A stretch of DNA of 64,000 nucleotides from Lathyrus oleraceus (lineage: Eukaryota; Streptophyta; Magnoliopsida; Fabales; Fabaceae): positions 1,522,501 through 1,586,500 of the forward strand of contig NC_066579.1 in NCBI RefSeq assembly GCF_024323335.1, in the 5' to 3' direction. Each line of letters opens with the position of its first letter. The stretch's first letter is position 1. Positions 11,573-24,116 of the stretch are shown here, in pieces. The position numbers and the translations under genes are program-made. The notes under the pieces were generated by a model, which did not search any database, was not told where the DNA came from, and saw only the letters and a program-made list of their open reading frames with translations.

Positions 11573-12579
11573 TGTCGCACACGAGTCAAAAATGATTAAT
11601 TAAGAATGGTAGTCTAGGGAAGCGATACCCGAGTATCCTATCACAAAGACTCTTAAAAAATTAACCAAATAAGAAAACGAAATAGGGGGTTTCGATTTAG
11701 AATAAGTGATTATAAAAAGTGATTATGAAATAAGATGATCTACTGATTTGGTTTCCTAACTTATCATTCGTTAATATAATTTTCATGCCCTAAGCGGATT
11801 CTAATCCCTTTTCGATTACAGTAACAATAACAAGCACATTGATACTGATATATGATATGTGATCCTAATTTTTAAATTAAGCAAACAGGTTCCGAATTAA
11901 GCAAATGAGTTAAGCAAACGTGAATTAAGAAAACGCGATTATGGAACATATATTAAGCGAAATTAATCAACACATATTCTATAGAACTTGAATAAATCAT
12001 ACAAGACATAAAACAAAATATTGAAAGGGAAAAGACATTTGATTGAAAATTAAGAAACCTCAAAGTATCCGTGAAAACCGATTACAACAGATCAACCTTG
12101 TGAACTTTACTTATCCATGAAATTTGTATCCTAACCTAAAATTTTCGTGAATGCAGAATATGATTAGTGTAGCAACGAAAAACCTAATATAACAAAAGGG
12201 AAATTCGGGCCCTTATGGAAACCGACCCGAAAATTACAAAAACCGGCCCAAACTAACTATTTTAATTAAGTCTGAAACTTCAACAAATTATTCGACCCTC
12301 CTTCCCTCTGAATCAACTTTTGACTTCAACACTAAAATTTAGCTCTTTCTCTTAGCTTTCCAACACATATCATAACGCATCAACCGATTCTCGAAGCTCA
12401 AGTTATGGTCTGCATAGTGATAAGGTATCAAATAACTGTTTAAGCTGAAAATAAAGTACGAAAATAAAATAAAGGCAGAAATAAACTTAAATATAAAAAC
12501 ACACTAAAATAGTAAAAATAATAGAATAAATTATAGAGTTGCGTAAGTACAATAGTAGAATAAGGTGCATCAAAATGCA
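11573..12579 (-). repeat. Athila-1 5' LTR, about 1.0 kb
   Basis: On the minus strand it begins TGCATTTTGATGCACC and ends ...GTGCGACA before the primer site. The outer end abuts CTGAT, followed by Ogre pol coding sequence, which fixes that boundary. The other LTR and target duplication are outside the window, so the inner end is estimated. Confidence 0.65.
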
Positions 12580-13516
12580 CTGATGATACCGCCTGAGCTA
12601 GTCAAACTTCTTGAGAATGAAAAAAAAGAGATTCAAACGCACAAATAACAGTTAGAAGTGATCAATCTGGGCTTCGAAGAAGTAATAAGAGAGGTCAAGA
12701 TTAGGATATTCCCTTGCCAATCATGTACACCGTGAGTTGGTAGAGTTACTTCGTAAGTATTTTGATATATTCGCCTAGTCCTATCAAGATATGCTTGGGT
12801 TGGATACCAATATTATTGAAAATTTCCTACCACTCAAGCCCGAATGTCCTCCAATTAAGCAGAAACTTCACAGAACTAGATCTGACATGACACTGAAGAT
12901 CAAAGAAGAGGTTAAGAAGAAGTTTGATGTTGGTTTCCTAGCTATCGTTGAGTATCCTCAATGGGTTGCCAATATTGTTCTAGTTCCGAAGAAGGATGGA
13001 AAGGTTTGAATATGTGTGAACCACCGTGATCGTAAAAAAGAAAGCCCAAAGGATGATTTCCTTTACCGTATATTGGTGTTTTGGTAGACAACACAGCTTA
13101 ACACTCTGACTTTTCTTTCATGGATGGTTTCTTAGGGTATAATCAGATCAAGATGGCTTCATCAGATATGGAGAAAACAACTTCATCACACCTTAGGGAA
13201 CTTACTGCTATAAAGTCATGTCTTTTGGTTTGAAGAAATCAGGGGCAACATATTAACGCGCTATGATGACTCTTTTTCATGACATGATCCACAAGGAGAT
13301 ATAAGTTCATGTAGATGATATGATTGTGAAGTCCAAGACTGAAGATGATCACTTGGACCATTTGAGAAATCTTTTTGCCAGACTCCACAAATTTCAGTTG
13401 AGGTTAAATCCTACTAAATCCACTTTCGGGGTTTGTTCCGACAAGCTGTTGGGGTTCATAGTGAGTCAGAAAAATATAGAGATTGATCCAGACAAAGTTA
13501 GGGATATTTAAGATAT
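12580..13516 (+). pseudogene. Ogre reverse transcriptase remnant
   Basis: Homology starts immediately after the Athila-1 LTR with ELVKLLENEKKE and runs through MLGLDTN, PLKPECPPIKQKLHRT, EEVKKKFDVGFL, VEYPQWVANIVLVPKKDGKV and, after several frameshifts and stops, LRLNPTKSTFGVCSDKLLGFIVS. These are the N-terminal palm and fingers and the post-catalytic segment of an Ogre/Tat RT. The catalytic region is unreadable. The remnant ends abruptly after KVRDI at about 13516. It is the oldest layer seen here. Confidence 0.85.
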
Positions 13517-14122
13517 GGATGAATTGATGTTTGACCTTTGAATCAAAGTTGTAGAGGATCTCAAAAGTCACATTTGGCTTAAATAATCAAAGCATTCGGA
13601 TAAAAATTGAGAAAGTTATGTAGTTTGGACCAAAGGCTTGGCATACTTGCAAATTAGGTCAAACCAACTTTTACCCCTTTGTGCAAACTTGAGGTTTTCT
13701 TGCATTTCAAGCCATGATTATAATATAATGAACATCCCTTTATGAAATATTGATTAGGGCTTGAGTGATCTTGAAGATAGCTTGAAAATTGAGTGATGTG
13801 GCATGGAAATAAACACACGAACCACCTTTGAATCAACATGGACAAACTTGTAATTCCTTTGACAACAAGACCTTATTCTTTCCTTGATTTGAAGCATGAT
13901 CCCCTACATGAGTAATAAGAATAAACAAGTACCCTCTCACAATGAAGTTAAGGTTAGTCGATAAGTAAAACATGATAAAATCCTAATGTTAAGATACAAA
14001 CCACAATATGGCCATGCTTATGATGCCATGACCAAATGCAATGGTCATGCATGATATGATTAGATGTATGCAATGGTATATGAAAAAAAGGAAAAGGGGA
14101 GGGTAATTTTTGGGGTATGACA
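13517..14122 (-). repeat. Partial Tat/Ogre-type LTR, reverse
   Basis: The right end reads as an LTR start on the minus strand (TGTCATACCCCAAAAATTACC), matching the start of the larger Tat LTR ending at 47651 (TGCCATACCCCAAAATTCATC). The left side joins the Ogre RT remnant without a recognisable LTR end, so the piece looks truncated to about 600 bases. No gene. Confidence 0.55.
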
Positions 14123-14580
14123 CACATGTGTAATTTGTTTCTGATGCTAAAACGCATGCAACCCAACACAAAACAAACATGTTTCATCATCAATTCACGC
14201 CTTCCATACCCCATTTCACACGAGGAACATTTGCAAAAATGTCAACCCTAATTCACATGAATTCATATCTGTTTGGCATGTGAGCTTCCCATTTCAATTC
14301 CTATAAATAGAGGATCATTTTTCCTTGATTTGTAAGCTTGAATAGCCAGAAAAATCCTACCTCACTTGAACCCGATATCACTCCAACCAGTTTATGGTTT
14401 ATTCAATTCAATCTCTTTCAACCACAAATATTAGCCCAGAAAGCTTGATCGACATCCTCTGAAGCTAACTGCATCATCACTTTGCCTTGAAACCTTTTGC
14501 ATCATGCTCCTTATTTCTGCCATTGTTGACCTTCAAAGCTTCAACTAGAAAGGTAGCTATGATAGCGTGAAAACCCATCA
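14123..14580. other. Unassigned LTR-like debris
   Basis: AT-rich with a TATA-like CCTATAAATAGAGG near 14300. It may be a promoter piece of another Tat LTR in forward orientation. No coding similarity is seen. Confidence 0.4.
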
Positions 14581-15989
14581 TGTTTTTAGACTCGTTTCAC
14601 ATGTTATTTATCCTTATTTTACTATGTTTTGTCACTGTTACATCTTGTTCTATCAGTGTTTTAGGTACTTGTTAATTATGGAGCATATGCATGCACGAAG
14701 TCGAAAATGGAGTGAAATGGTGAAGAAATGCAAAAATGCAGCATTCTGGTGCATGGCGTTCGCCATGGACTTATGGCATCCTCTATGGAACCATAACAAG
14801 TCAACCTATTCATTAAAGCTCATGGAATCCGCCATGAACCTTATGGAGACCGCTATATGCCTTTAGAAAAAGAATACATGAAAGTGGGTTGGGCTCACTA
14901 CTTCCCACTTCCCTACTTTTCCTCAACTTCCTTGGAACGTGAATGAAGAAGTCATACAATATTGTAGCTCTATATAAGACGCTCTTAAACCTAGTTTTCG
15001 ATATCCCAGAGATATATGAGAAACACTGTCGGTTTATTTTTAGCACAAAATTACTTTTTCAAGTGATAATCACTCCATTAAGCGATTACCACGAATTAGT
15101 CTTAGGATTTTCTTGTACTCTTAGATCAATAACCTTGCTGTTATAATTGAAGTTTATTCCAATTTCACCTTTACTTCCAGTCCCACATTTATTTTCCTGC
15201 ATTTACAGGTTCTTTATTATATTGATTTATTATTATTGTTATTGCATTCTATAATTGTTTAAGCATGTTATTTTCAATTGTAATTACTATGATTAAGTTG
15301 TTTTCAACTAAGTTCATGTCTAGCTAAACTGTTTTGAGTCTGATTTATGAGGATCGTCGTTTCCGACGGGACTCGGTAATGAAATTGGTTTCAAGTCTTT
15401 ATTAAATTTGTTTTGGTCTTTGTTTCTAAGTTAAATTAATACGATTTGTCATGAGAGTGAGAATTAATTAAGGTTCGAGCCGGCACTATTAGAGCGTGGG
15501 GGTCGAACCATATAGTAGGAACGAAGCATCGATCCTAAAGAGGGCGAGAGTGTTTTAGGCATCGATTAAGATTTGTTCAGTTATCAAAATGCCTTTCTTA
15601 ATTAAAATTGGCGAGCGAGAGCAAAATCTCATGGTTAGGGAGTATGGCTTTATTCAATAGCATGAGAGTGTGAAGTTTAGTCTTTAAACTGATATTTTCT
15701 ACTGAACACGATTTAACTGTAAGTCTGAGTCAATCCATTGTAGAGTCCCTGAGGTGCACGGAATCCATATTCTGGCCTCTCTCTCTTTATTATAATATTT
15801 TCTAAGTTAACTTTAGTTTTAGTTTTTATTCGTTTAATTAAAGAAATAATTCGCCTTAGCTTTACATAGCACCGATAGATAAAATTAGTTTGATTATTAG
15901 TCTCTGTGGGTTCGATATCTTTTAAAACTACATGATAGACTGTGCACTTACAATTAGTAATCCGAGAGACTCCTATAGTCACGTGAACA
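14581..15989 (+). repeat. Athila-2 5' LTR, about 1.4 kb
   Basis: The proposed ends are TGTTTTTAGACTCG and ...CACGTGAACA, giving TGTT/AACA inverted ends; the right end lies six bases before the primer site. A TATATAAG box is at 14971. The left end is inferred, since the second LTR is not in the window. Confidence 0.65.
14971..14978 (+). promoter_or_regulatory. Probable TATA box of the Athila-2 LTR
   Basis: TATATAAG occurs in a GCTC-TATATAAGACGC context about 390 bases into the LTR. Confidence 0.45.
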
Positions 15990-15995
15990 AGTTTT

Positions 15996-16013
15996 TGGCG
16001 CCGTTGTCGGGGA
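15996..16013 (+). other. Primer-binding site of Athila-2
   Basis: TGGCGCCGTTGTCGGGGA is the classic Athila-type primer site and lies just after the LTR end. It is the clearest tRNA primer site in the window. Confidence 0.9.
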
Positions 16014-16248
16014 CTAATTTAGTCAATATTGTTATTCCATTGTTGCGCAGTATAGACTAAGGAAACTGTTATTTTATTTACCCTTTAAACCGTCAATTGT
16101 AAAACCAAGCACTCGCTCACAAGGCGAAGAGCTAGAATAACCAATTGACGAAGTTGAGCGTTTTAGTAACTTACAATGCATAATTCATAAATTCCAAATT
16201 AAGCACAATCTCCCTTTTCCAAAATCAAAATCAAAATTTGAACCAGTT
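16014..16248 (+). other. Athila-2 leader
   Basis: A short untranslated stretch between the primer site and the gag ATG. Nothing notable is seen. Confidence 0.5.
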
Positions 16249-16464
16249 ATGGCTGAGGGGCCACAAAATCGTCCTCTTAAGTCGTATGTTGTTCCTTCGT
16301 AGGAGGAACCACATAACAACATTGTTGCCCCTGTCAGTCGTACAACAAAACCAGTTCTCTGGTATTCCTACAGATGATCCAAACCTTTATTAATCAGTGT
16401 TTGTGCAGTACGCAGACACAGTGAAAGCGAATGGTGTCATCCCGAAGCAATAAGACTACGTCTT
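16249..16464 (+). pseudogene. Athila-2 gag, N-terminal piece
   Basis: The ATG at 16249 begins MAEGPQNRPLKSYVVPS and meets a TAG at codon 18. Frames shift before the piece ends at the solo copia LTR inserted at 16465. Its last readable residues (QDYVF-like) continue into the next piece at 21257 (PFSLRDRARDW), so the insertion split one gag. Confidence 0.75.
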
Positions 16465-17248
16465 TGAAGGAGAATAGTGATCCAAAATGCAGCGGAAATT
16501 AAAATTTTCTCCTTTAGTGATCCTTACGAATGGGCATGATCAGTGATAGAATTGTTACCTCTTGTGGTGATTGAAACCTTTGATGTAGATCTAAGGAGTG
16601 ATCATGAACATTGAATGGTGACAACGTCTCTACTCAGTTCCACACAAATGAATTCCTTCAATCTCAATGCTAGCTACCACGAATGAAGACTTTGAGTGAG
16701 TGAGAGAGAGAGAGAAACAAAATTTCAACTTCACAAATGCTTCTGCACAACGGTTATATTTATAGAACCACTTGTGTGGGTTGTAAGCTAAAAAACCCAC
16801 TTAAGTGTATATGGCTCATATCTTATGATATGCCAAAATGACTTAGGCGCTTGGTACCTTACCATATTTCGTATTCTACTTAAGTACACCGTACCTTACG
16901 ATGTTCTACAACTCACTTAAGCGCACAGGTGTTCCTGATTTACTCTATCTCTCATCAATCTTTCCTTTTGTGTGTGACGCTGTAGGTTTTCACGATATTA
17001 GAAATTACATTAAATCACGTATTTAACATAATAAACAGTGAGCGATATCTAGAAACACATCACTGCTACCCAAGACACAAAAATATCATGTGATCTGACA
17101 AATCCTTTTGTGATAATACTTATGTGTATAATTACCCTTTTGCCCCTATGTCTATATTGAACATAAGGCATAGACCGTGTCATCCTTGTCCGGTTCAATA
17201 TTAGGCCCGTAGACATTTATCCTGTTACGCAGGATGGGCAAAATCCAT

Positions 17249-17253
17249 CTAGG
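17249..17253. repeat. Target duplication CTAGG of the 17254-20699 solo LTR
   Basis: CTAGG at 17249-17253 is repeated at 20700-20704. Without the insertion the copia LTR reads on as CCATCTAGGTCACTCATG, exactly as in its relatives at 24600 and 43000. Confidence 0.9.
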
Positions 17254-20200
17254 TGTAGCGGTAAATTCATGACCATCAAGCTATGGATAAGCTTGACGTC
17301 AATAAAACCAGAGTCGCCACCGCGTTTTTATTGTTTCCAAAGGAAAAGGGAAAAGTACAAACAAAACCCAAAGATAAGAAGTTTTCAAATCAAAACTAAT
17401 AAAATGATAGAGATTACAGGTAAGGGGGTTGGTTACACAAAGGGAAGGTGTTAGCACCCAAAGTGTCCTAGGTACTCCTAGGGAGCCCTTTCTTGTGTGC
17501 ATATGTGTTTTTGTATAAAATGATGTTTGCAATAAATAAAGTGTGGGGATGAGAAAATAATTCATTAATTATATTTTTGTGTTTGACAAGACCTTATGAC
17601 TTGTGCCTACGTACCAACATAAAAATGAGGGATCAAAACCTTGTAGTTTGTGGTATCAATTTCAAAGTGAATGAGTTGTTTTTAACAAAATTTTAAGTTT
17701 GAAAGAGGCACAAAGGGGCCTAAAAAGGTTTGAATGAGTGTTAGTTCTTTTTGTCTTTTGAAAGTTTTAATTCAAGTATAGTTAAGTTCATTTACAAGTT
17801 TGATTAAGAAAGAGAGTTTTAAAATGCAATGGCATAAGGCCAAAGTTTCTAATTTTCCAGAAAAGTCTAAGTTTAGAAAACACAAGCAAAGATGATTTTA
17901 AAAAGAGGGAGAGATTTGAAATTAAAGAAGTGGGGGGGGGGGGAGATGAAGAGACTAATCCTAAACACAAAGTTAAGAGTTAAGAGTTGAAAAGATCTGA
18001 CCAATGGGATGCAATCCAATAGACAAGAATGTCGTATAGAAACCCATTTTTCCTTTGGACTATAGAATCAATCAATATTAATACACAAATAGCAAGATGA
18101 AGAGAAAGGCATCAAATAAATATAGCCTCATCCAATATTAGAAACTCCATGATCTTCTTCATAATCTCCCATGTATCAGATGAAATCAGAGATAAGCTTT
18201 TAGGCACAGGTTCAAAGTAACAGCTTCAATAAGACCATGTAACAGATGAACTCAAAAGGGATCTGAATACTTGCATCAGATGAAGTTTTAGTTCATAAGT
18301 ACTTGGTTTCATGAAATGAAATAGGAATTTATTTAGAAATTTTTGGTGAAACTCTCATATTTTTTGGATCAATATTAAAATTAATATGAATTAATGAAAA
18401 TAAGTTAATTAAAACACAAATCAGAAAATAGCAAAAAACTTGGACCACTTGATCTCCCTCATTAATTGAGGTGGCAGATCAAGTGGTCCTCAGCGTGCGT
18501 TCCATAATGGACACTAGTCAATGCGCTGCAGGGATGGTATTTAAAACCAACGCACGAGATTAAAACGTTTTGCAAGGATCCTATGGTCTGAGACGTGCCA
18601 ACACACGGCCGGAGCTATAACTCCGGTCTTCTTCTCCGGTGGACCTCATCGGACTGGTCCACCTTCAACCATCACCAAAAAAAGGAGGACATGAATTTAA
18701 AGAGAAAATGCTCAGGAGCTCGAATCTGGCCTCTATTTCTCCTAACTCCAAGTATATTGAAAGATACAGGGAGTTGAAATTTGAGGATCACGATCTGAGT
18801 TGCTTCAATTTGACCTCAAAGCAACTCAATCTTGTTACCTATATTGGTAGGACTTCAGACAACCAAAAATCAAGAAGAATTATGGAGAATTGAGTGAGAA
18901 TCGAATAGATGAAAAATTCTGAAAATCACCTTCAATGTAGGTCTAGATGAACACGATCTTGCTTCCAATTGCACTTGGCCTTGCTCTGGACACTTGATGG
19001 AATGGAATTGAATAAAAAAGGAAGCAGGACTCTTGGAGATTTGAATCTCAAAATAGTGGAGATTCAAATTCGATTTCCAATGGAAATCTTCAAGGTTATC
19101 CTTTGAATGAGAGGGTTTGGAGTTGGGGATTCAAAGCTGGCATGCAGGGTCCTTAATTCTGAGCGTCAAGGGCTTTATTTATAGGCCAAATGATTGTTAT
19201 TTGCACACTTGAATCAAAGTTCCAAAAATAGCAATGTTCATTGCATGAATGCATGGGCGTGTGATAGGCCCATATAATCATCCCTTTAGGTCCAAAAATG
19301 AGTACAAACATTTCTGAAGTCACCTTGGTAAGCCATGCAATTGTGTATGAAAGATTCAAGTTCAATTATGCCAAATGGTGATCCAAGTTCAAGCCATGCG
19401 CAAGTCACTCATACCTTGTCAAATTGGTATGAAATTGGAATTTTTGGAAAGGCTAGATTAAAAGGAACAACTTTCATGTTGAATACTTTTTCATTTGAAG
19501 CTTGGATCATGATGATTTTTGAGGTGGAAGTTTGGAAAATCAAACATACCAAAACAAATTCTAAGTGTCAAGCCATATGTTCACTTATTCCCCCTTGACT
19601 AACTTTTTATATGAGCTTCAAATGAGAAAAGTTCCTTCATAAAAGTTGTATATCTCTCAAATTTCTTCAAAATGGTCACAAATTTGACCTCATTTGGATT
19701 TCGCATGAAGGAGTTATGCATTTTTGAAGTTGAGGAAAATCACTTGTTCAATGGCATTGGTCCAAAATGACGTATAATGTCTCCTCATATCACATGTATT
19801 TAAAAGTTGAATTTTCTCTTCCTCCAAACATAAAAGTTGAATTATACATATTGAATTTAATCATGCAACTTTAATGGCTTTCATATCATAAAAATTGAGC
19901 AAGTTATGGCCTTGGGAAGTTGACCTCCAAATTAGGGTTTAGACAAAATGACCTATAATCTTTCACCATAAAAAATGACTTTCCAAGAAAAACTATCTCT
20001 ATACCTTAACATGAAAGTTGTTTGGAATGTCATTTAGAGTAAATTTTCTCTTGGAATCATTTTCATATGACAAAAATTGTAGGAGATAGGGTCTAGGGAA
20101 CCCCAATTTTGATTAGATGAATTCCTCTGGTCAACCATCATGAACCAAATTTCTAGCTTGATATTCTCTTGACTTTTGGGACTCATGGAGGATCATATAT

Positions 20201-20699
20201 GCATAAGATGATGAAATTTGAATTATCCTTTGAAATATTTGATCAATTGTTGAAGAAGCTTGTTGAAGAAGTTACACAAGATACCCAGATGAATTAGGGT
20301 TTCCAAGGCAAACCAACTCTAAACACTTGATGAATTCTTGATCAAAATAACATGTGAAGATCATGGGGATCCATATATGATGCTTAGAGCCATAGTAAAC
20401 CAATTCTTGACTGAACTTCTTCCACTGAGGGTCTTAAACCCTAGATGTGAGCTTGATAGATCAAAAGTGAGCATGTGCACTACCTACAAAAGAGTTAACT
20501 TGTACAAAGACACACTTTTGGTATTTTGGTTAGTAAATGATAAAATACAAAGTATGATACAATCAAATGGTGCTTCGTGATCTCTCCTAATGCAAACCCA
20601 ATGAATGAGGTGTAAGGAGGATGCCAAGATGTGATCCCAATGTCAATGCATATGGTGAGATATCATGAGGGATTTTAGGGTCAAAATTGGGGTCTTACA
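17254..20699 (-). mobile_element. Solo Tat/Ogre LTR, 3446 bp
   Basis: On the minus strand it begins TGTAAGACCCCAATTTTGAC, a hallmark start of legume Ogre/Tat LTRs, and ends ...GAATTTACCGCTACA. Near its 3' end it has the GGTGGCGACTCT-like block shared with the Ogre LTRs. It holds no pol or gag and is flanked by CTAGG on both sides. No gene is supported inside; it is a promoter-bearing LTR left after recombination. Confidence 0.85.
17934..17942. repeat. Poly-G run
   Basis: About ten consecutive G around 17934-17943 inside the solo LTR. It is a simple sequence prone to length error. Confidence 0.7.
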
Positions 20700-21256
20700 C
20701 TAGGTCACTCATGTCCCTCAACATGTTTCGTGCAGTACCCATCAACTGTCTTTATGGTCATCCAGTTACTGACAACATTTGATCAGCAATAAAGCACTCG
20801 ACTCTACATCTAGGGTCCATAGTGGTTTCAGGTCGAAGGGTGGTATACACCACTATCACCATGAGAATAACTTATGACACTTTGCATAATATTCTATATG
20901 GTATTCTTATAGTGGGTCAATCTAGTATAAATATTACTTCTAATATTCATACTTATGTTTAAGACTTGATAACTCCTTATCCATGATCCATGAGATGTGA
21001 TCATCAGTCTATATACACAATAGGCATAATGCTTTAATGTTATCGCACTTTACAACAAAGCTCGACTACGGATACTTTAAGAATAATGTCCTTATGTTTA
21101 ATGGGATCTCATGATTAAGTCACACTTGATACATTAAACGGACAAACTATTCTAGGGGCTTTATTAAACAAATATAATAAAGAAAAATCCTTTTATTATT
21201 AATAAATAATTCAATACAAGTACCAAAAGTATTTGCGTCTAGGGCTTACACCAACA

Positions 21257-22034
21257 GTTTTTTCCCTTTTTCTTTAAGAGATAGAGCTAGAGATTGGATC
21301 CAGTCTCTACCATCCAACTCTATCACCACATGGGACGAGTTGAAGAAAGTTTTCTTAGCGCGATATTTCCCACCAAGAAAGACTGCTATGCTAAGATCCC
21401 AAATCAATGGATTTGGGCAGAAATACAATGAATCTCTTTTCAACACTGGGGAGAGATACAAGGACATGATAACACTTTGTCCACACCATGGACTTGAGAA
21501 ATGACTGATTATCCATACTTTCTATAATGGTCTTCTGTACAACACTAAGATGAATTTAAATGTTGTAGTTGGCGGCACTTTAATGGATAAACCTTATGAA
21601 GACACCTATCAACTCATTGAAAACATAGCGCAAAACCATTTCCAATGGGAAGGTGAGCGAACTTCTACAGAAAAAACAACTACAGAGACAGGAATGTATG
21701 AAGTCAATGGCATAGACCACGTCAATGCTAAAGTAGATTTTCTTACTCAAAAGATTGAGAACTTAACCATAACCCGAACAGATGTTGTAGCTGTTGTGGC
21801 ACCCAATTGCGAATTATGCAGAACCCCTGGGCAAACTAATGTTGAATGTCAATTATTAGCTGGTATTCCTGACCAAGTAAACTACGCCAAAGGAAACCCA
21901 TATTCCAACACCTACAATCCCAGTTGGAGAAATCATCCAACCTTTTCTTATAAAAATAACAATGCTTTGTTTGCACCAAACCCAACACCTGTTGTACCTC
22001 CAGGTTATCAGAAAGGAGCCCCTGTTGCTCCATA
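21257..22034 (+). pseudogene. Athila-2 gag, C-terminal piece
   Basis: It reads FPFSLRDRARDWIQSLPS, WDELKKVFLARYFPPRKTAM and SLFNTGERYKDMITLCPHHG, the retrotransposon gag domain, then a TGA near 21504, then an open frame (21550-22034) with NCELCRTPGQTNVEC. In that zinc-knuckle-like motif the expected His is Gln. It ends at a TAG. As capsid/nucleocapsid it would bind element RNA; the stop and the lost His make it non-functional. Confidence 0.85.
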
Positions 22035-23048
22035 GGCACCTAGAAAGTCAAATCTCAAACTCATATAGAAAACTTCATGAACGCCCAAATTCAAGAAAAC
22101 AAAGATTTTGCTAATCAAAATGCTCACACGAGTGAGCTGATGAAACTGATGTCGAGTAAGCTTGATGATATGGCTACCCATAATAAAATGTTAGAAACCC
22201 AAATTTCTCAAGTATCCCAATAACAAGCAGCAACAACAGCCTCAGCTGGAGCACTTCTTGGTCAACCTCAACCAAATCCAAAAGGTCATGCTAACATTAT
22301 CTTGTTACGAAGTGGGACAAAATTACATGGACCAGTTGACCCCAAACTTCAAAATCCAGCCATGCATCAAAACTCTGGTAAAGCAACTGAAACAATAATA
22401 TGATCAACCAGAAAAACAAAAGGATAAAGGAGAGGAAGACAAAAACAAAGAGGTCGTAGAGAAAGAAAAACCTTATATTCCTCCGCCATCATACAAACCA
22501 CCTATACCTCATCCTCAAAGACTTGCTAAGTCTAAAAATGAAGGGAAATTTAAGAAATTCGTAGAACTTCTGAATCGACTGAATATCATACCTTTCATAA
22601 AAGTTATTACACAAAGGCCCTCATATTCTAAGTTCCTTAAAGAGATCTCATATAATAAGAAAAAGGTCAATGATAATGAGACTATTACACTTACTACTGA
22701 ATATATCGCTATAATCCAAAATAACATGCCTCCTAAGCTAAAAGATCCAGGTAGTTTTTTCATACCTTGCGTAATCGGAAAGTTTATCATAGACAAAGCT
22801 CTATGCGACTTAGGAGCCAATGTTAGTTTAATGCCCTTATCCATATGTGAAAAACTCAAATTAGGAGAAGTAAGACCGACGAGAATATCTCTTCAACTAG
22901 CTGATCCTTCTGTTAAATTTCCAATAGGTATGTTAGAGAACGTTCTTGTTCGTATAGATCAATTATATATTCCTATCGACTTTATAATAATGGACATAAA
23001 GGAGGATTCCAACATCCCTATAATTTTAGGAAGACCCTTTTTGGCCAC
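22035..23048 (+). pseudogene. Athila-2 gag tail and protease, truncated by insertion
   Basis: The first 690 bases are the frameshifted, lysine/glutamate-rich linker between gag and protease. From 22726 an open frame carries the retropepsin-like domain: LCDLGANVSLMPLSICEKLK (the DLGA form of the active site used by Athila), ISLQLADPSVKFPIG, and the flap/substrate region IIMDIKEDSNIPIILGRPFLA. It breaks at 23048 inside that last motif because a Tat LTR is inserted there; the remainder resumes at 47652 in frame. Confidence 0.85.
23044..23048. repeat. Target duplication GCCAC of the 23049-47651 solo LTR
   Basis: GCCAC at 23044-23048 recurs at 47652-47656. Setting aside one copy and the insert restores the Athila-2 protease frame. 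Confidence 0.9.
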
Positions 23049-23826
23049 TAAAGCGTCGCGAAAAATACAGAGTCGCCACCAGATTTTATTTATTCCAAAG
23101 GAAAGGGAAAATAGTGATAAAACCCCAAATGAGAGAAATGGTCTCGCAACCAAGAGCGGATTTGGAAGTTGGTTATGCAAGGGGAAGATATTAACACCCC
23201 TCACATCCATGGTACTCCATGAGAACCACTTATTTGTATCAAATGCGTATGGATGTTGCTTATCTGTAAATTGCTTACTATTGGGAATGAGATAAGAGAA
23301 TAAGATGGGGAGAAAATAAGTTTTAATTCAGTGTGCTCACCAAGGATTTGGCCTCTCGTGCCTACGTATCCCCATACGTGCAAAAGGGAAGTCAAAGCTT
23401 CGTAGTTCGCCTAAAAAATGGAGTATTTGTTTGGTTGTTTTTACTGAACAATATTAATGTTCACATGTTACTGTTCACATTTCTTGTATAATCTGTCATG
23501 GGAGCGGAAAGTATTTGCTTGTTTGCGGTAAAGCGGATACGCTTGGTTCACACTCTAGCAATTAAACATTACTTGCTCGCACATGGAGGCTTAGGCTTCA
23601 TTCACGGTAGAACGGAAGTAACACGCTCCTATTGAAAGGTTTTGAATGTGCACTAAGGAAAAAGATGATTTGATTTGTTGGGGTTGATTTTATGTACAGA
23701 GACAAGCATCAGACCCTTGCTAGATACAATCAACGGTCTAATAACTCGGGAGTCGAGAGGACAATGTTTTCCTAACCACTCTTTTTCATCCAAAAAAGAG
23801 ATTTGAATTTTGAAATAGTTTGGCAA

Positions 23827-23831
23827 GTCTA
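23827..23831. repeat. Target duplication GTCTA of the copia element
   Basis: GTCTA at 23827-23831 recurs at 43559-43563, directly outside both LTRs. Confidence 0.92.
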
Positions 23832-24027
23832 TGAAGGAGAATTACGATCCAAAACGCAGCGGAATTTATAAAATTTCCCCTTTAATGATCCTTACGAATG
23901 GGCATGATCAGTGATAGAATCGTTACCTCTTGTGGCGATCATGAACGTTGAACGATGACAACGCCTCAACTCAGTCCACATGAACGGATTCCTTCAAACT
24001 CAGTGCTAGCTGCTACGAATGAAGGCT

Positions 24028-24029
24028 TT

Positions 24030-24067
<38 letters not shown>
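24028..24067. repeat. (GA)n microsatellite in copia LTR
   Basis: Nearly uninterrupted GA dinucleotides, shorter at the matching places in the other copies (42437-42461 and 16697-16713). In the element transcript this is a CT-rich tract downstream of the TATA box. Confidence 0.9.
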
Positions 24068-24070
<3 letters not shown>

Positions 24071-24108
24071 GAAATTGCAAGAGTGACAATGCTTCTACAC
24101 AAGGGTTA

Positions 24109-24116
24109 TATTTATA
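24109..24116 (-). promoter_or_regulatory. TATA box of copia 3' LTR
   Basis: TATAAATA on the minus strand, in GTTCTATAAATATAACC. The same box is kept at 42502-42509 in the 5' LTR. Confidence 0.6.

Larger units (their letters stand above)
10024..12579 (-). mobile_element. Athila-1: 5' part of a reverse-strand Athila-type element
   Basis: Read on the minus strand: LTR, primer-binding site, about 0.5 kb leader and gag, then cut by the Ogre-1 LTR at 10023/10024. The pol part would lie to the left of the window. The gag resembles the Athila gag family and the primer site resembles the Athila TGGCGCCGTTG type. The right LTR end abuts an Ogre RT remnant, so Athila-1 inserted into that older element. 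Confidence 0.8.
16465..21256 (-). mobile_element. Solo copia LTR (same family as the 23832-43558 element), split by a Tat solo LTR
   Basis: The outer parts (16465-17253 and 20700-21256) match the two LTRs of the copia element along their length: start TGAAGGAGAA, GATCCTTACGAATGGGCAT, end GGGCTTACACCAACA. There is no internal coding region, so it is a solo LTR left by LTR-LTR recombination. Flanks are GTCTT on the left and GTTTT on the right, a target duplication with one change. A short GA microsatellite occurs at 16697-16713, as in the other copies. Confidence 0.85.
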
